Shown here piece after piece: positions 24,266 to 35,162 of a stretch of 64,000 bases of DNA (positions are counted from its first letter, which is position 1; every line of letters begins with the position of its first letter). Origin of the DNA: Laccaria trichodermophora (taxonomy: Eukaryota; Basidiomycota; Agaricomycetes; Agaricales; Hydnangiaceae); NCBI GenBank assembly GCA_018417955.1, contig JACTVC010000026.1, positions 558,001 to 622,000 of the forward strand, given 5' to 3'. The translations under genes and the position numbers were made by a program. The notes beneath the pieces were generated by a model. It did not search any database and was not told the origin of the DNA. It worked only from the letters and a program-made list of their open reading frames with translations.

Positions 24266-24560
24266 GTAGAAGGGGAAGGGAGAGAGGACAGGGAAGGGAG
24301 AGGGAAAATGGAGGGGGGAAGGAAATGGGAGGGGGAGGGACAAAGGGGGAGGGAAAATGAAGGGAAAGGGGAGGGAGGTTTTGACAAAGAGGGGGGAGGG
24401 AAAAGGGAGGGGGATGGACAAAGAAGGAGGGAGGGAAAAGGAGGGGAAGCACAAGGACTATCTTGTTGTTGTGTTCATCAACAGGGTGGATGCTTGTCAT
24501 CATAGGTGTTTATTGACATTGTGGGTGCTTGGCATTGTTGTGTCATAACATGGCATGGTG
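24266..24560. repeat. Polypurine tract plus GTTGTT-rich stretch
   Basis: 24268-24445 is almost pure purine (GGGAGGGAAAA type), followed by a TTGTTGTTGTGTTCAT-like stretch to 24550. This is the reverse-strand order of the core seen in the satellite-core elements, and may be the remnant of one that a second element (24571 on) entered or abuts. Confidence 0.55.
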
Positions 24561-24570
24561 TTCATTAATG

Positions 24571-25050
24571 GGCACTCATGGTACTTTACACTCCATGGAA
24601 GGGGGATGGATTCCATATTTTTTTTTAGATGGATTCCATGCCATTTTCAGGGTGGAATCCATGGTAAGTTCCACTTAGAAAGTGGGCTGTTTGAAATATT
24701 GCCAAGTCATTATTCATACTGATTACTGTTCTATAAAAATGAAAATATATTGAATAAGACTACTTACATTTATTTACTACAATATATATTAAGAGGAGAG
24801 GGGGAGGGAGGGGGAAGTGGTGGAGAGGAGTGGGTGTAGTGAAGAGGGTAAGAGTGGTGAGGAGTATTGAAGGAAGGGTGGGGAGCAGAGGGGAGCAAAT
24901 GGAAGGAAAGCAATGGGAGGGGGAGCAATGGGGGGAGGGGGTGGTTGCTTGGCATTGTTTTGGTCAAAAGGGGAGCTGGGAGGGGTTGCTGTGCTTACCT
25001 GGGTATGGCAACATACATCATTGTTGATGTTGTGGTGATACAGGTGAAAC
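24571..25050. mobile_element. Probable satellite-core element, reverse orientation, one end only
   Basis: Starts GTACTTTACACTCCATGG at about 24571, resembling the CAGTACTTTAC terminus of the family. Then come private subterminal GGATTCCATG words (24605-24665), an AT-rich tract (24700-24790), a polypurine tract (24792-24950) and a TTGTTGATGTTGTGGTGAT stretch (about 25020). This is the same order as 18082-19867 read backwards. The opposite GAGGTCTT end was not found. Confidence 0.5.
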
Positions 25051-26600
25051 ATATTCAACTGTATAAAATCTGATTTTCGTGATTTTACTGTTAAATTGGT
25101 CTTCTCTGTACATATACTATATACAGTTTCAATGATATAAGAGTCTTTGAACATACCCAGTTCAGTAGACTAAAAGTGCATATGCATTGAGTCTGAACAT
25201 AGGACTAAGGCCTTGGAGCTGGCAGCAGTATGTGCCATGACATTATACTTGGAGCCTATCTAGGATTCACCCACCATGAAATAGAGTACAAAGAGGCTCT
25301 AGAGTAAACCACCCAACACAGGAACAAGATTGCATTACTACCAAGGGTTTAGAAACATGTAATGGATTTTTAATATGGAAACTTGGACTTTTATCTTATG
25401 ATAAATTATAATACTTTCAAGACTTCTAGAGGATAAACTGCATGTGGACATTGTGAAATAATGTTCTACTACTAGAAAGACTATATTGCAGCTATGTAGT
25501 ATATGTATGACGACAAAGCATGGCTTGCAGCCATGTAAAGCATCAAGTATGGCAATTCCCACAGACACATCAAAGAGTGATGCATAGCATTGTCCAAAAT
25601 GCATGAAGTGCACACATGGAAAGACATTAGGTAATCCATCCTGGAGACCCCCTGGTAACTAAGAAAGTCATTTGAAGTCCTTCAGAGTGCCATCTGATCT
25701 CCATATGATACAGAAACCAAGCTGAGGCATTTTAATCAAATAACCTCCAGAAATAAAGAAGCCAGCAGCTTGCTGCATATGTATTGGCCCAGCCATCACT
25801 AAAATGACATAATACATCAAATTGGTAACTGAGGCCAAGAGAAAGAAGCATGAGGAGCCAGTCTGGGCTAAAGATAATTAAAAACCAGACTATTCCATGT
25901 ACGCATCAAATACTGATGCGTTCACAAGAGAAAGATACCAACACTACAAAAACTGTAGTGTATCAAAAGAAAGACACTACAAACTATACCACATGATCAT
26001 TAAAAGCTATTTATATTCCATTTGTAATTTTGGACTGATATAAACTGTAGAAAAACACATGTAAAAGCGTAGATAGGGGTTTTGGGAGTATAAAAGGAGT
26101 GCACTGGCAGGTCAAAAGGCAAGCAATCATTCCCCATTGACCAGCTAGTTGCACTCCAAGTAGAGAATTAGGAGGTGGACAGTTGTAATCAATTAAAGGA
26201 GATTTCTTTGTCGCCAGAAAAGTACAGTGTGAATGAAGCCAGCATGCTTGGGAGTCAGCTTACTTGGAGACTTGAATAAGAGGTTTTTTTAAAGCACAGT
26301 ATCATTCAGATGAGACAGTGTACTCATACCTTTTGTTTTGGAGCATAGTGACATAATAAAAGCTCAAGGGAGTTATAAAAGTCTGATAAATTTGTGTTTC
26401 ATGTCAATAAAGAAATCTGTGTGCAAGAACTTTGCATTTGAGCAACCAGGATCCCTGAAAGACATACTTTGTTCTATTAAGCTATTCTAATACCACACCC
26501 AATAATAAAACCCTGTTTTATTACAAAAACTCTTGAGACTTAAACCTAAGAAGACAAAAGTGGTATTTCTTGATACCAAAGGCCCTTGAACTCTTGCACC
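25051..26600. other. Gene-poor stretch
   Basis: No gene I can name. Minus strand 25640-25870 has a coding-like but stop-ridden stretch. 25930-25990 has a small inverted TACAAA..TTTGTAGT pair. 26085-26110 has a TATAAAAGG box, and AATAAAGAAA lies about 300 bp downstream, which could mark an old LTR or a promoter, but I could not define ends. Confidence 0.3.
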
Positions 26601-26607
26601 GAGATTG

Positions 26608-26610
26608 TGA

Positions 26611-26642
<32 letters not shown>
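26608..26642. repeat. (GT)n microsatellite
   Basis: About fifteen uninterrupted GT dinucleotides. Confidence 0.95.
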
Positions 26643-26644
<2 letters not shown>

Positions 26645-26763
26645 GGTGTTTAGGGTTTTCCCCAATGCACTTGATCCTTGTTTGTATGTTTCGCACTTTC
26701 ATGTTCATCCCCATGCAAAGCATCTCAGTGGGTGGTTGTGGTTTAAGATGGCAGTGGTGGATG

Positions 26764-27190
26764 GTGATGCCCCACTTCAGTCACCCATTTTAGGGTACCT
26801 ATGAGGTATATGAATTCCTTGATTCAGGGGTACCCATTCCAAGAGTGGTATAAGAGCACATACCAATACCATGGTACCATGGAATGGAAAACCCATACCA
26901 TATTCCAATCATACCAATACCATGTAACCTCATACCATACCATACCATCATACCATACCATACCATACCATCATACCAAAGCTGACACAGGGTCTGGGGT
27001 CCTTTTCCAAGATATATAAATTATTTCTGCAGGCTGCCATACTGGTCCATTGGGTGCCATTTTCTGTGGAAAGGTTCTTCAGGTTTTTCCCAAGATATTA
27101 AGATACAAATGGAGGCTATATAGTCAAATCCATCCTTTGAAAATCAGTTCAAATGAGCTTTATCCCAGCTTTTTCCATGCATCAAAAGCC
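26764..27190. repeat. Interspersed repeat R1, second copy
   Basis: Reverse complement of about 3830-4250. It includes the edge CACTTCAGTCACCCATTTTA, the CCATGGTACCATGG block (26870) and the ACTGGTCCATTGGGTGCCAT block (27042). The homology breaks off near 27195 and resumes at about 28960 because another element (27200-28975) has inserted. Confidence 0.65.
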
Positions 27191-27199
27191 ATTTATTGA

Positions 27200-28975
27200 T
27201 ACATATCCACTGTGGAGCTATGTTTGGTTGTTATTCAACAAAAATTTGGTTGAAATTTAGGTTGAACAAGATCAACCTATTTTTTTGGTCGATCACCAAC
27301 CTGAGCCTTCAACCAAAGACTGATTGATAATAAACAGCACAAGACCCCAAACCTAAGGCATGAAATTCAACCTATTTTAGGTTGAATTCCTTCCTTCCTT
27401 GAATAATTGCCAATATGTATCTACAGTATCATATTTTGCATCCAAAATGTGTTTACAATTTAATTTTACTTCTATGATTCACAAATTATAGCCCTGGGTG
27501 CATGCTGGCACACGTTGACAACTAAGTGCCATCTCAGAAGTTGCCATTGACATGTTCATTTTCCCATTTTGGAAATTTTTTCTTTCCAAAGCAACCATCA
27601 TCTCCCTCTCAACGTCTCTTTGGTACATAAACCTGGTGTTGCCTGGCGCAGTCCCCATTGAACGAACACATTGAGAGCATATGTGGAATGTCTCGGAGAC
27701 AGTGGTAGAGGTGTGCGTGCTCTCGTCCATCCTCGTCCGTGCTCATCATACTCACTGGAGCCCCTTTGTTGCTCTATCTTCAGGCAGTGTGTGCTTTTGT
27801 CGTCACTTACCCACTTGCCATACTTACACCCTCTTTGTCCCCACTCAGATCACCCATTGTTCCCTCTTCTCTCATTGGTGTGTGCGTTGGGCTCCCCTCA
27901 TCTGTCTTTGCTGTACTCACACACCCTTTAGCCTTCTTCCCCTTCTGTGTTCACTGTTCTCGCCAACATGAATGATGCCAACATGCACAAACAGACAGAG
28001 GCAGCGACGATGAGCCGAGGTGAGCTCACCTCCTCCCCTCTCATTCATCTCTCACAAAATCCAGCTGCCACGTCACCGACAGCGATGTGGCACCTGAACA
28101 ATGAACAACAAGTTTTGGTGACAACCAAAACTCATCATTCACCGTTCGTCATCATTCTTTGTTTTAGACCATCACATGTGCAACATGTACAATAAACTCA
28201 TGCGACAATGGCCTCATGCGCACTAATGACCCCACACAACAAAATGATGTGCACCACAACCTGGTGCCCACAAATACGAACAACTCACCCATGAATGTTT
28301 GAACATCAACTGCCACCCACGAGCGGCTTGCACCACAAACAACACCCAGGGCCCACAAACGATGACCGCTGCCCACAAACAGCAGCCTGCCCACAAACAG
28401 ACAGCCACCCTCCAATGCCGATGTTGCCCATAAATGACGCACGCCACGTGCAAACAAGCCTCATGACACAAACAATGACATGACCCAGTGCCCACAAACA
28501 ACAACGTCTGCAGAGACAGTGATGACCCCCCTCATGCACAGATGATGACAATCCCCCACAGACGACAATGACCTGCCACCCACGAATGACAAGCACCCAT
28601 GGATACGCTAATGGTCTTTTTTTTTAATCAGCATATCAACCCAGTGTATCATTACTAGCAGTAGCACGCTGGTGTCCCATCATACAAGCAATATATATGT
28701 TTTTATCATAATCACTCCATTATTGGTGAAATATCAACCATTGTCTAAGTTAAAACTGACCAATGATAGGTTGAAATTCCTTGGTGGAATTCAACCTTCA
28801 CTCAGCTGAATGTAACTGTATAGCAGCTTCCAAAGGCTTTGGTTGAATTTGGATGTTTTTACAAAAAAAGCACAGGTTGATCACCAACCTAAGGTTGATG
28901 AAAATCAACCAAATAACCCATGAATTTTGACCTACATTAGGCTGAAAAAATAGGTTGACTTTTGACCATATTTAC
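27200..28975. mobile_element. Non-coding element with subterminal GGTTGA repeats, nested in R1
   Basis: The left part (27230-27390) and right part (28760-28965) are inverted relative to each other and share GGTTGA/TCAACC words, for example AGGTTGAACAAGATCAACCT on the left and GGTTGATCACCAACCT on the right. The middle contains CCCACAAACAACAACG-type repeats (28200-28600). R1 homology on both sides (27190 and 28960 matching adjacent bases near 3800-3830) shows that the whole unit is an insertion. No transposase. Exact ends and target duplication are not resolved. Confidence 0.5.
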
Positions 28976-29103
28976 CTGCATAGTGATCTTTCCCAGTCCT
29001 GTCAATTAGAACAATATTCATCACAAATAAATCAATGCTGCATCCATTGTGATGATGTCGTATTTGAGAAGCAAAGAAAAGAAAACATTTTGTGTATTGG
29101 CTA

Positions 29104-30683
29104 TAAAGTGCTGGCAAAAAGTACTGTGGGTGAGAATTTTTTTAACTTCAACAGCCTTTCAAAGCCAGAGCTTTTCTGGTTCATATCTGAATACATGGTG
29201 GCTTGTTTGAGAATGATGAAATATCCTTTCAAATGGGCATAAGTTGTATCGTGTTTATGTTAGGGCCGCTTCAATCCAAATTAGGAAGTTAACTCTGAAA
29301 AGTCACTTTGTTTGAATGAAGCGCTCTCAGTCAAATGAAGGCATGTAAGTCTAATTTTGAATACAAGGACTAATATCGAGTATACCTTCCCTTTGCAAGT
29401 CCAAGAGCTGCCAGGCGTTGGGGCATGCTGTGGTAAAGCGAGAACAAGTAACTATCCTCCATTTCTGCCCATGTATCCACCAAGGCCTGCCAAAGCTGAA
29501 CTTTATTGGTTGGATATTGTGGGTGTTGGTGAAGTCTAATGTCAAGCTGAGACCAGACATGTTCCATTGGGTTCATATCTGGACTGTTAGGTGGCCATGG
29601 AAATGTCTTGATTCTGTTATGTGTCAGCCAGGTTGTTGTGTACTTGGATCTGTGCTTGGGATCATTGTCTTGCTGGAAAATCATTCCCTTTTTTTGAATC
29701 TCCAGCGTCTTTAGGGTACCAAGGAGTGACTCATCCAGTATCTCACAAAACTGGACACTATCCATGATCCCTTCGATAAGATGGAGCTCACCATACCCCT
29801 TCGACATGATACATCCCCAAACCATGAGGCTGCCCCCTCCATGTTTGACTTCTGTCCTCACATTCTTCACATCAAACTCTTCTCCAACTCCCCTCCTGCA
29901 CCACTGAAGCCCATCTGACCCAAATAAATTGAACTTCTTCTCGTCTGAAAAGACGACAGATAGCCAGTCTTTTTCAGTCCAGTTCTGATGGAGTAAATAC
30001 CATGCCAGTCACTTCTTAATGTGAGTTGGTGTGAGGAATTAGCATCGGCGATGACGGTGGCCATGTAGGCCTTCATGGATGAGGACGTTGCACACAGTCT
30101 GGACAGAGAGGGTTGGGAACAGGTCGCGTTGTAGCTTGGATGTGTCAGGATATACCCCCATCCAAATCTTCCGAACGGCAAGGCGTGTGTCGCACTTGGA
30201 TAACTTTCTGGGACGACCTGGATGTGGTGGAGTATAGTAAAAGTTGTGGCTCTCGTTGTATTTGTTGAACGTGCGGTGGACTGTGTCCTCACTGAGACTG
30301 AGTTCTCGGGCAATGTCCTTAATGGGGACATTCTGCTCTTGCAGGCAGATGATCTGTGCCTGCTTTGTTGGTGTGGCTTTAGTTATAGACTTTCTGCGAG
30401 TTTGGATGGAAATGATGTGGTTTCGAGGAAGTGTTGTCACGCTGTGCCACGATTCTCAAATTTGATGAGGTAATATTACAGTCTATTTTTGGGCACTCAG
30501 GAACAAACTCTCTGTAACTTTTCACCTCGTTCAAGGAACCACACAACATTATGGTGTCTTATGTAGAAGATCCTCCTCATTAACTTGAGAACAAAAAAGG
30601 TGTCTATTTACCCCCATAAATTAATAATCTAGCCTCATCTTTTTGGTAAATCGTGACCTGCAGTATTTTTTGCCAGCACTTTA
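29104..30683 (-). mobile_element. Tc1-type transposon (29106-30681) with TA duplication
   Basis: Terminal inverted repeats of about 26 bp, beginning AAGTGCTGGCAAAAA at 29106 and matched in reverse complement up to 30681, with three mismatches. The target dinucleotide TA flanks both sides (29104-29105 and 30682-30683). Total 1576 bp, the usual size of a Tc1 element with one transposase gene on the minus strand. Confidence 0.88.
29370..30440 (-). pseudogene. Tc1-like transposase with two in-frame stops
   Basis: N-terminal helix-turn-helix (KQAQIICLQEQNVPIKDIAR, then LSLSEDTVHRTFNKY) and HPGRPRKLS, followed by a DDE catalytic domain: VVFSDEKKFNLFGSDG, WGCIMSKGYGELH, MIFQQDNDPKH and SPDMNPMEHVW (third acidic residue). 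All three catalytic acids are present. One frame runs throughout but has two stops: TAA after GHRHRRC (about 30038) and TGA in KK*LAW (about 30008). The latter is explained by CGA to TGA. About 357 codons, normal for the family. Inactive as it stands but only lightly damaged. Confidence 0.88.
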
Positions 30684-30689
30684 GTCCTG

Positions 30690-31400
30690 GACCATGCATG
30701 ATACCATGCATTGCAAAAGCATGGACTTGAGCTAAATTATTATCCAACAGCCTAGGCTGAAATATGCACTTCAACTAATCAACTACATTGAGTACCCTTC
30801 ACATATAATTCATTTTAAAAGCCTGCAATTTGGATTCAAAAAGTGCAATGCTGTTGCTGTCAAAGAAGTATGTGTATATATTTACCCAGTGTTTATTTAA
30901 AAACTACATATGATGGAATCAAGTATTGTTGTCCTGAGTATTTGGCCAAAGTCTTCATTATCAAAATGTTTGGTCCAATCCAATAAAGCTGAGTGATTCT
31001 ATCCAATCCAAAGTCTTGTCAATTGGAGAGCCAGGGGTACAGATTAAGGAAGCTCCTGTTGGCCATGGCCTCTCAAAAACATGATACTATGTTCAGCCTT
31101 ATTCATATCACATGTGGTATGATAATATCATACCACAACCATTCATACCATACCATGGTATTGCACCCTCACCATACCATACCATGTTGTTTGATGTTTA
31201 AGGTGCTGTTCTCAGGATCCAGTGTGAATTTCTAAATATGGAAGTGTGGCTATGCTAAATGAAAAAGAGATTAATGGGATAGATGCTTAAAATATCACAG
31301 GAACCATAATCTAAGCAGAGGAAGGCAGAAAACCCTCATTTCAAAGTTTGTTGACATATATGTACCAATAGCTTTAACCAAAGTAAGGCTACAAAAATTG
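30690..31400. repeat. R1-related sequence and short TACCATACC array
   Basis: 30905-31030 matches the reverse complement of 3300-3440 (AATCAAGTATTGTTGTCCTG). 31110-31190 is a short array of the palindromic CATACCATGGTATTGCA type. No gene. Confidence 0.55.
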
Positions 31401-31439
31401 TAGTGTTGCCTTTTTTCATTAGAAAAGACAAGTATAGTT

Positions 31440-31715
31440 AGAAAACTTTGTAGTGTGCACTTTGATGTGTGCACTATTTCCTAATTGGGAAAAGTGTTAC
31501 ACTTTTTTCTGCCACACCTGATGTCAGAAACAGTGCACATTTAGGTCAGGAAATATTTGCCACACTCTTTGGGCCACAAGAGTTAGTGGCTAGCTTAGTG
31601 TTGTCATGGTTAATGATGATGTGTGCATTATTTCCTAATTGGGCTATTTCCTAATCAGGAAAAGTGTTACACTTTTTTCTGGCACACCTAATGTCAGGCA
31701 CAGTGCACATTTAGG
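31440..31715. repeat. Direct duplication of about 160 bp
   Basis: The stretch GTGCACTATTTCCTAATTGG to GTGCACATTTAGG at 31459-31543 is repeated with small changes at 31621-31715. Both contain GAAAAGTGTTACACTTTTTT. The second copy runs directly into the GAGGTCTT end at 31716. Confidence 0.7.
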
Positions 31716-33164
31716 GAGGTCTTAGCAGTGCCCCCTCTATTCCTGCAGGATTCTGGTCATTCCTGTGTTTTCTCATTCCAGTGGAATCTGATTATTCTGG
31801 AATTTACACCAGAATGGTCTTCCCCAGAATGGGCAAGAATAGGGTTCCCCAGAATGTGCAGGAACAGAATTTCACTGCAAATTGTTTATTTTATTTATTT
31901 GTTATGTATTACAGTTTGTTTATTTGAGATGGATAACAAACAATATCTGTTTGGCAATCATCCTCACCAAACACAACCACTGTCTTCCTCCCACCACCAC
32001 CATGCTCGTCACCACCGCCAAACACACCCATTGCCACTGCTGCTCGTCATGACCATGATCCCCTTTACTTGATGTGCAACCAACAGACGATGACAGATGA
32101 CAATGAACTGGCACCACCAAAAACACCACCAGTGCCCCTGGAAACACCCCAGCACCCACAAAACGCCCACACTGCCCATGACAATGTCCCAGTGCCCATC
32201 ATAAACCACCCATGCCCACTGAAAACATCCAACACCCATCGAAAAACACAAAACAATGCCCCCAGACATGAAACAATGCCTAACAGACATGAAACAATGC
32301 CAAACAGACATGAGATGACACCCAATGGATGTGAAACAATGCCCAGCACCCACAAAACAACCACAGACAATGACAACAGGATGATGGGCCCATGCCAACA
32401 ATGACAATGCCCATGACAACGTGTCCATGCCAGACAAGGGGATGATGTGTCAATGCAAACACAATGACATGTCAATGCCGACACAATGACATGTCAACGC
32501 CAATGTGACAATGTCCACACCAATGCCACCATGTCAACGACCATGCATGAATGAAAGTGGGGTGACAACAAGCCTATGAGAGTGAGCTTGCTATGTGAGT
32601 GTACACTATGTCTTTCCCCCTCTCATACCACCCCCTCCCCCTCCCTCTTTCCCTCTTTATATCACTCAACCCCATTCCCCTCCCTCCCCTCTCCATCACC
32701 CCATTCCCCTCCCTCCCCTCTCCATCACCCTCTTCCCTTCCCTACCCCTTCGCCACTCCCCTCTCCATCACTCCCCTCTGTCCACCATTCCCTCCCTCCC
32801 TCCATAACTCTTCCCTCCTTCCTACCCCTTTCCTTGTCTATTCCTTGTCCATACCCCTTTCCTTCCCCACTGCCTTGTCTTTCACCCACACCCTTTCCCT
32901 GTCCCCACCTCACTGTCCCCCCTTCTTTAGATATAGACTGTATGTTAATTTGTAGTAAAATACATCCTATGTAATAAAATACATCCCATGTCTTTGAATA
33001 TATTCAATACCTTACAATTCAAGCTCTTAACTTCAAATTTTATCAGGAAAAGTGGTCAGAATGATGTTGGAGTGACTTGAGTCACATAACTTGTAAATTC
33101 CTGTGGATTCCTGCAGATTCCTACAGGATTACTGCAGGAATAGGTGGGGCACTGTAAAGTACTG
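31716..33164. mobile_element. Satellite-core element, ATTCCTG variety
   Basis: The left end GAGGTCTTAGCAGTGCCCCC and the right end, read inward, CAGTACTTTACAGTGCCCCA match the family termini. Subterminal ATTCCTGCAGGATTCTGG-type words lie at 31737-31870 and 33095-33145. The core order is CAATGACAATGCC-type repeats (32050-32560), polypyrimidine (32610-32930), then AT-rich (32935-33010), as in 18082-19867 and 58653-60164. The flanking 8-mers (CATTTAGG and ATGGACCC) do not match, so the target duplication is lost or the ends come from different copies. Confidence 0.65.
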
Positions 33165-33868
33165 ATGGACCCTACTGAGCCATGTTGTGATCTCTGTGAC
33201 CCATCCCTTCTACACCAAACACAACCTGGACCCCCCTCCTCCAAAAGTGTAGCAACAGCAATGAGGCAAGATGAAATGGCATAATATGTGCAGCATAACT
33301 TGCACAAATGGCATTCCCAGAGGCTTTCCAAGTGTGACTTTAGATGTGCAATGTTTGCAATCATGTATGACATACCCTGAACCAACCTCTGTACTCAGCT
33401 ACTCCATCAACACTGATACTGATGTGACTGCAACAGAATCCTTATGCACATCTGGCATATAAATTACACCAACAATATCTCTGGCAACAGCCTCACACCC
33501 CCATTGCATCCAACACTCCCTCCATCAGAGATCATCCAGTAGTCTAGCTGGTTTCTTTTGTTTGAGATCATATATGTTCCCATTACCCAACACCTCCTTG
33601 TTAAAGCCACTATGTGCCACTGGAAAATGAATACATCAAGTGCTACAAATACATAATGTTGTTTTGATGGCCGATCTTGTTCCAAAGAGAGTGTGATGTG
33701 AGGGAAAGTCTTCATGGAATCATTCAACCTGTTTTTTTTTTCTAAGTCCATTGTCACACTTTACTGGTCCTGCCAAAATTGTGACAGTGTTGACCAGTCA
33801 GTATGGTAACTACTCTTTTTTCACTCTCCACTCACCACAACAAACAGTACACATCACCAAGTAACTCT
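33165..33868. other. No recognised feature
   Basis: Short open frames only, for example minus strand 33464-33757. None shows a family motif. Confidence 0.3.
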
Positions 33869-33869
33869 G

Positions 33870-34221
33870 TTAAAGTGTTACTGCACCAACTGGCTCAGAA
33901 GTCTAATAATATTGTGCTTTTGTGGTTATGTGATACATTTATGAATGCCTGGGTTCAATCCTTGCTCATGTATTTATTTTTTATTAGTATAATAACAGAG
34001 TAATACTCATGTTATACCCAGTTCTGTTCAGTGTCACTCAGCACTGAGTGAACTGATCAGTGCTGAGTAACTCTGAGTGGGGCCATTGCTAAGCTGCTTT
34101 ACAGCCAAAATGGCTGAGAAAGGAGGAATATTAATTCTGATCAGTGCTGATCAGAAAAATCCTCTTGCCAATCAGTGCCAATCAGCACTGATCAGAACAT
34201 GTGGGGAAGAGACAAGACCTC
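33870..34221 (-). mobile_element. Half copy of satellite-core element (left end only)
   Basis: Reverse complement of about 58653-59095, the left end of the complete element at 58653-60164. It includes the GAGGTCTTGTCTC terminus (at 34221 here), the CTGATCAGCACTGATCAG subterminal words and the ATTAGTATAATAACA stretch. A block of about 135 bp at 58900-59035 is absent here. The other half is missing. Confidence 0.7.
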
Positions 34222-35160
34222 ACATGTATGGGGGATGTAGGGGTGTTATTGAATGTGTTAAGTATGTTGATGCTACACAGTGTGAGGGAAGTTTTTGATT
34301 GAAAAGTAGTTGATTTCATAACTGTGTCAACATGAGCCTTCTTGTGTGATTTTGAAGATAATTCCTGGGTGGTCATTTTTGTGAGAGGTGTTGCAATAGC
34401 TGTATGCTTCTTTACCTGAGGAAGTTGCTGCAATGTCTGGGCACTTTTTCAGTGATGCAGACCTGCAATTTGAACCAGAGCATGCTGCCCCTGATCTGGA
34501 TTCACTGAACAAGTATGAAGGTTGAGAGGTGTTTACTCTGCTTGATCTAGTTTGCGAAGGCGAAATAAAATTCTCAGTAGTTGACAATGGTAAGGGGTCC
34601 TTGGCTTGTCTGGCCAGATTGTGTTGATTTCCCAGTGTCCACCTTTGTTATGGGTGTTCTGTGAGTATAGTATATATCAGTAATGCTCACCAACACAGAG
34701 TAAATCTGGTGAGACATGTAGAGCCTGGATTAGTGTAATGTGCAAAGGTGTGATGACCTTCTCAAACTAGAAGTATACGAGCATGTCCTAGCAAAGGTTA
34801 TTAATATCACAGAAATCTGTAATGACAACCTCTGCTCTTTCCTAGGAAATCCACAGGAAGTTGGAGTATGGGCATGTAGTCTAGGTCAGAAGTCTGAGAC
34901 CTTGGTAGTTGGTTTCTGGCATCTGTTCTCTCAAAGTGGGACATTAGTAACGAGACTCTTATCAACACTACTTACCTTTCTAAGAGGGAAGTACAATATC
35001 ATGTCTCAAGCCAGTGAAAGCACCAGTGGTAGTGATTGAAAAAAGAGTAAAGAACCACATGTGTACACAACATATAAAAACTGTAGCCACATGACTTCCT
35101 ATATGACTAATCTAAAGTCAGGTGTTCATTGAGATGAATAGAAAGTGGAAAGTATATCTA
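34222..35160. other. No recognised feature
   Basis: Open stretches at 34327-34587 (minus, Ser-rich) and 34740-35039 (plus) have no motif I can place. This is the spacer between repeats and the 3' end of NLR copy B. Confidence 0.3.
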
Positions 35161-35162
35161 CA

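Noticed and set aside
25880..26500. Solo LTR suggested by a TATAAAAGG box and a later AATAAA
   Set aside because: No TG..CA ends with a matching target duplication could be found.
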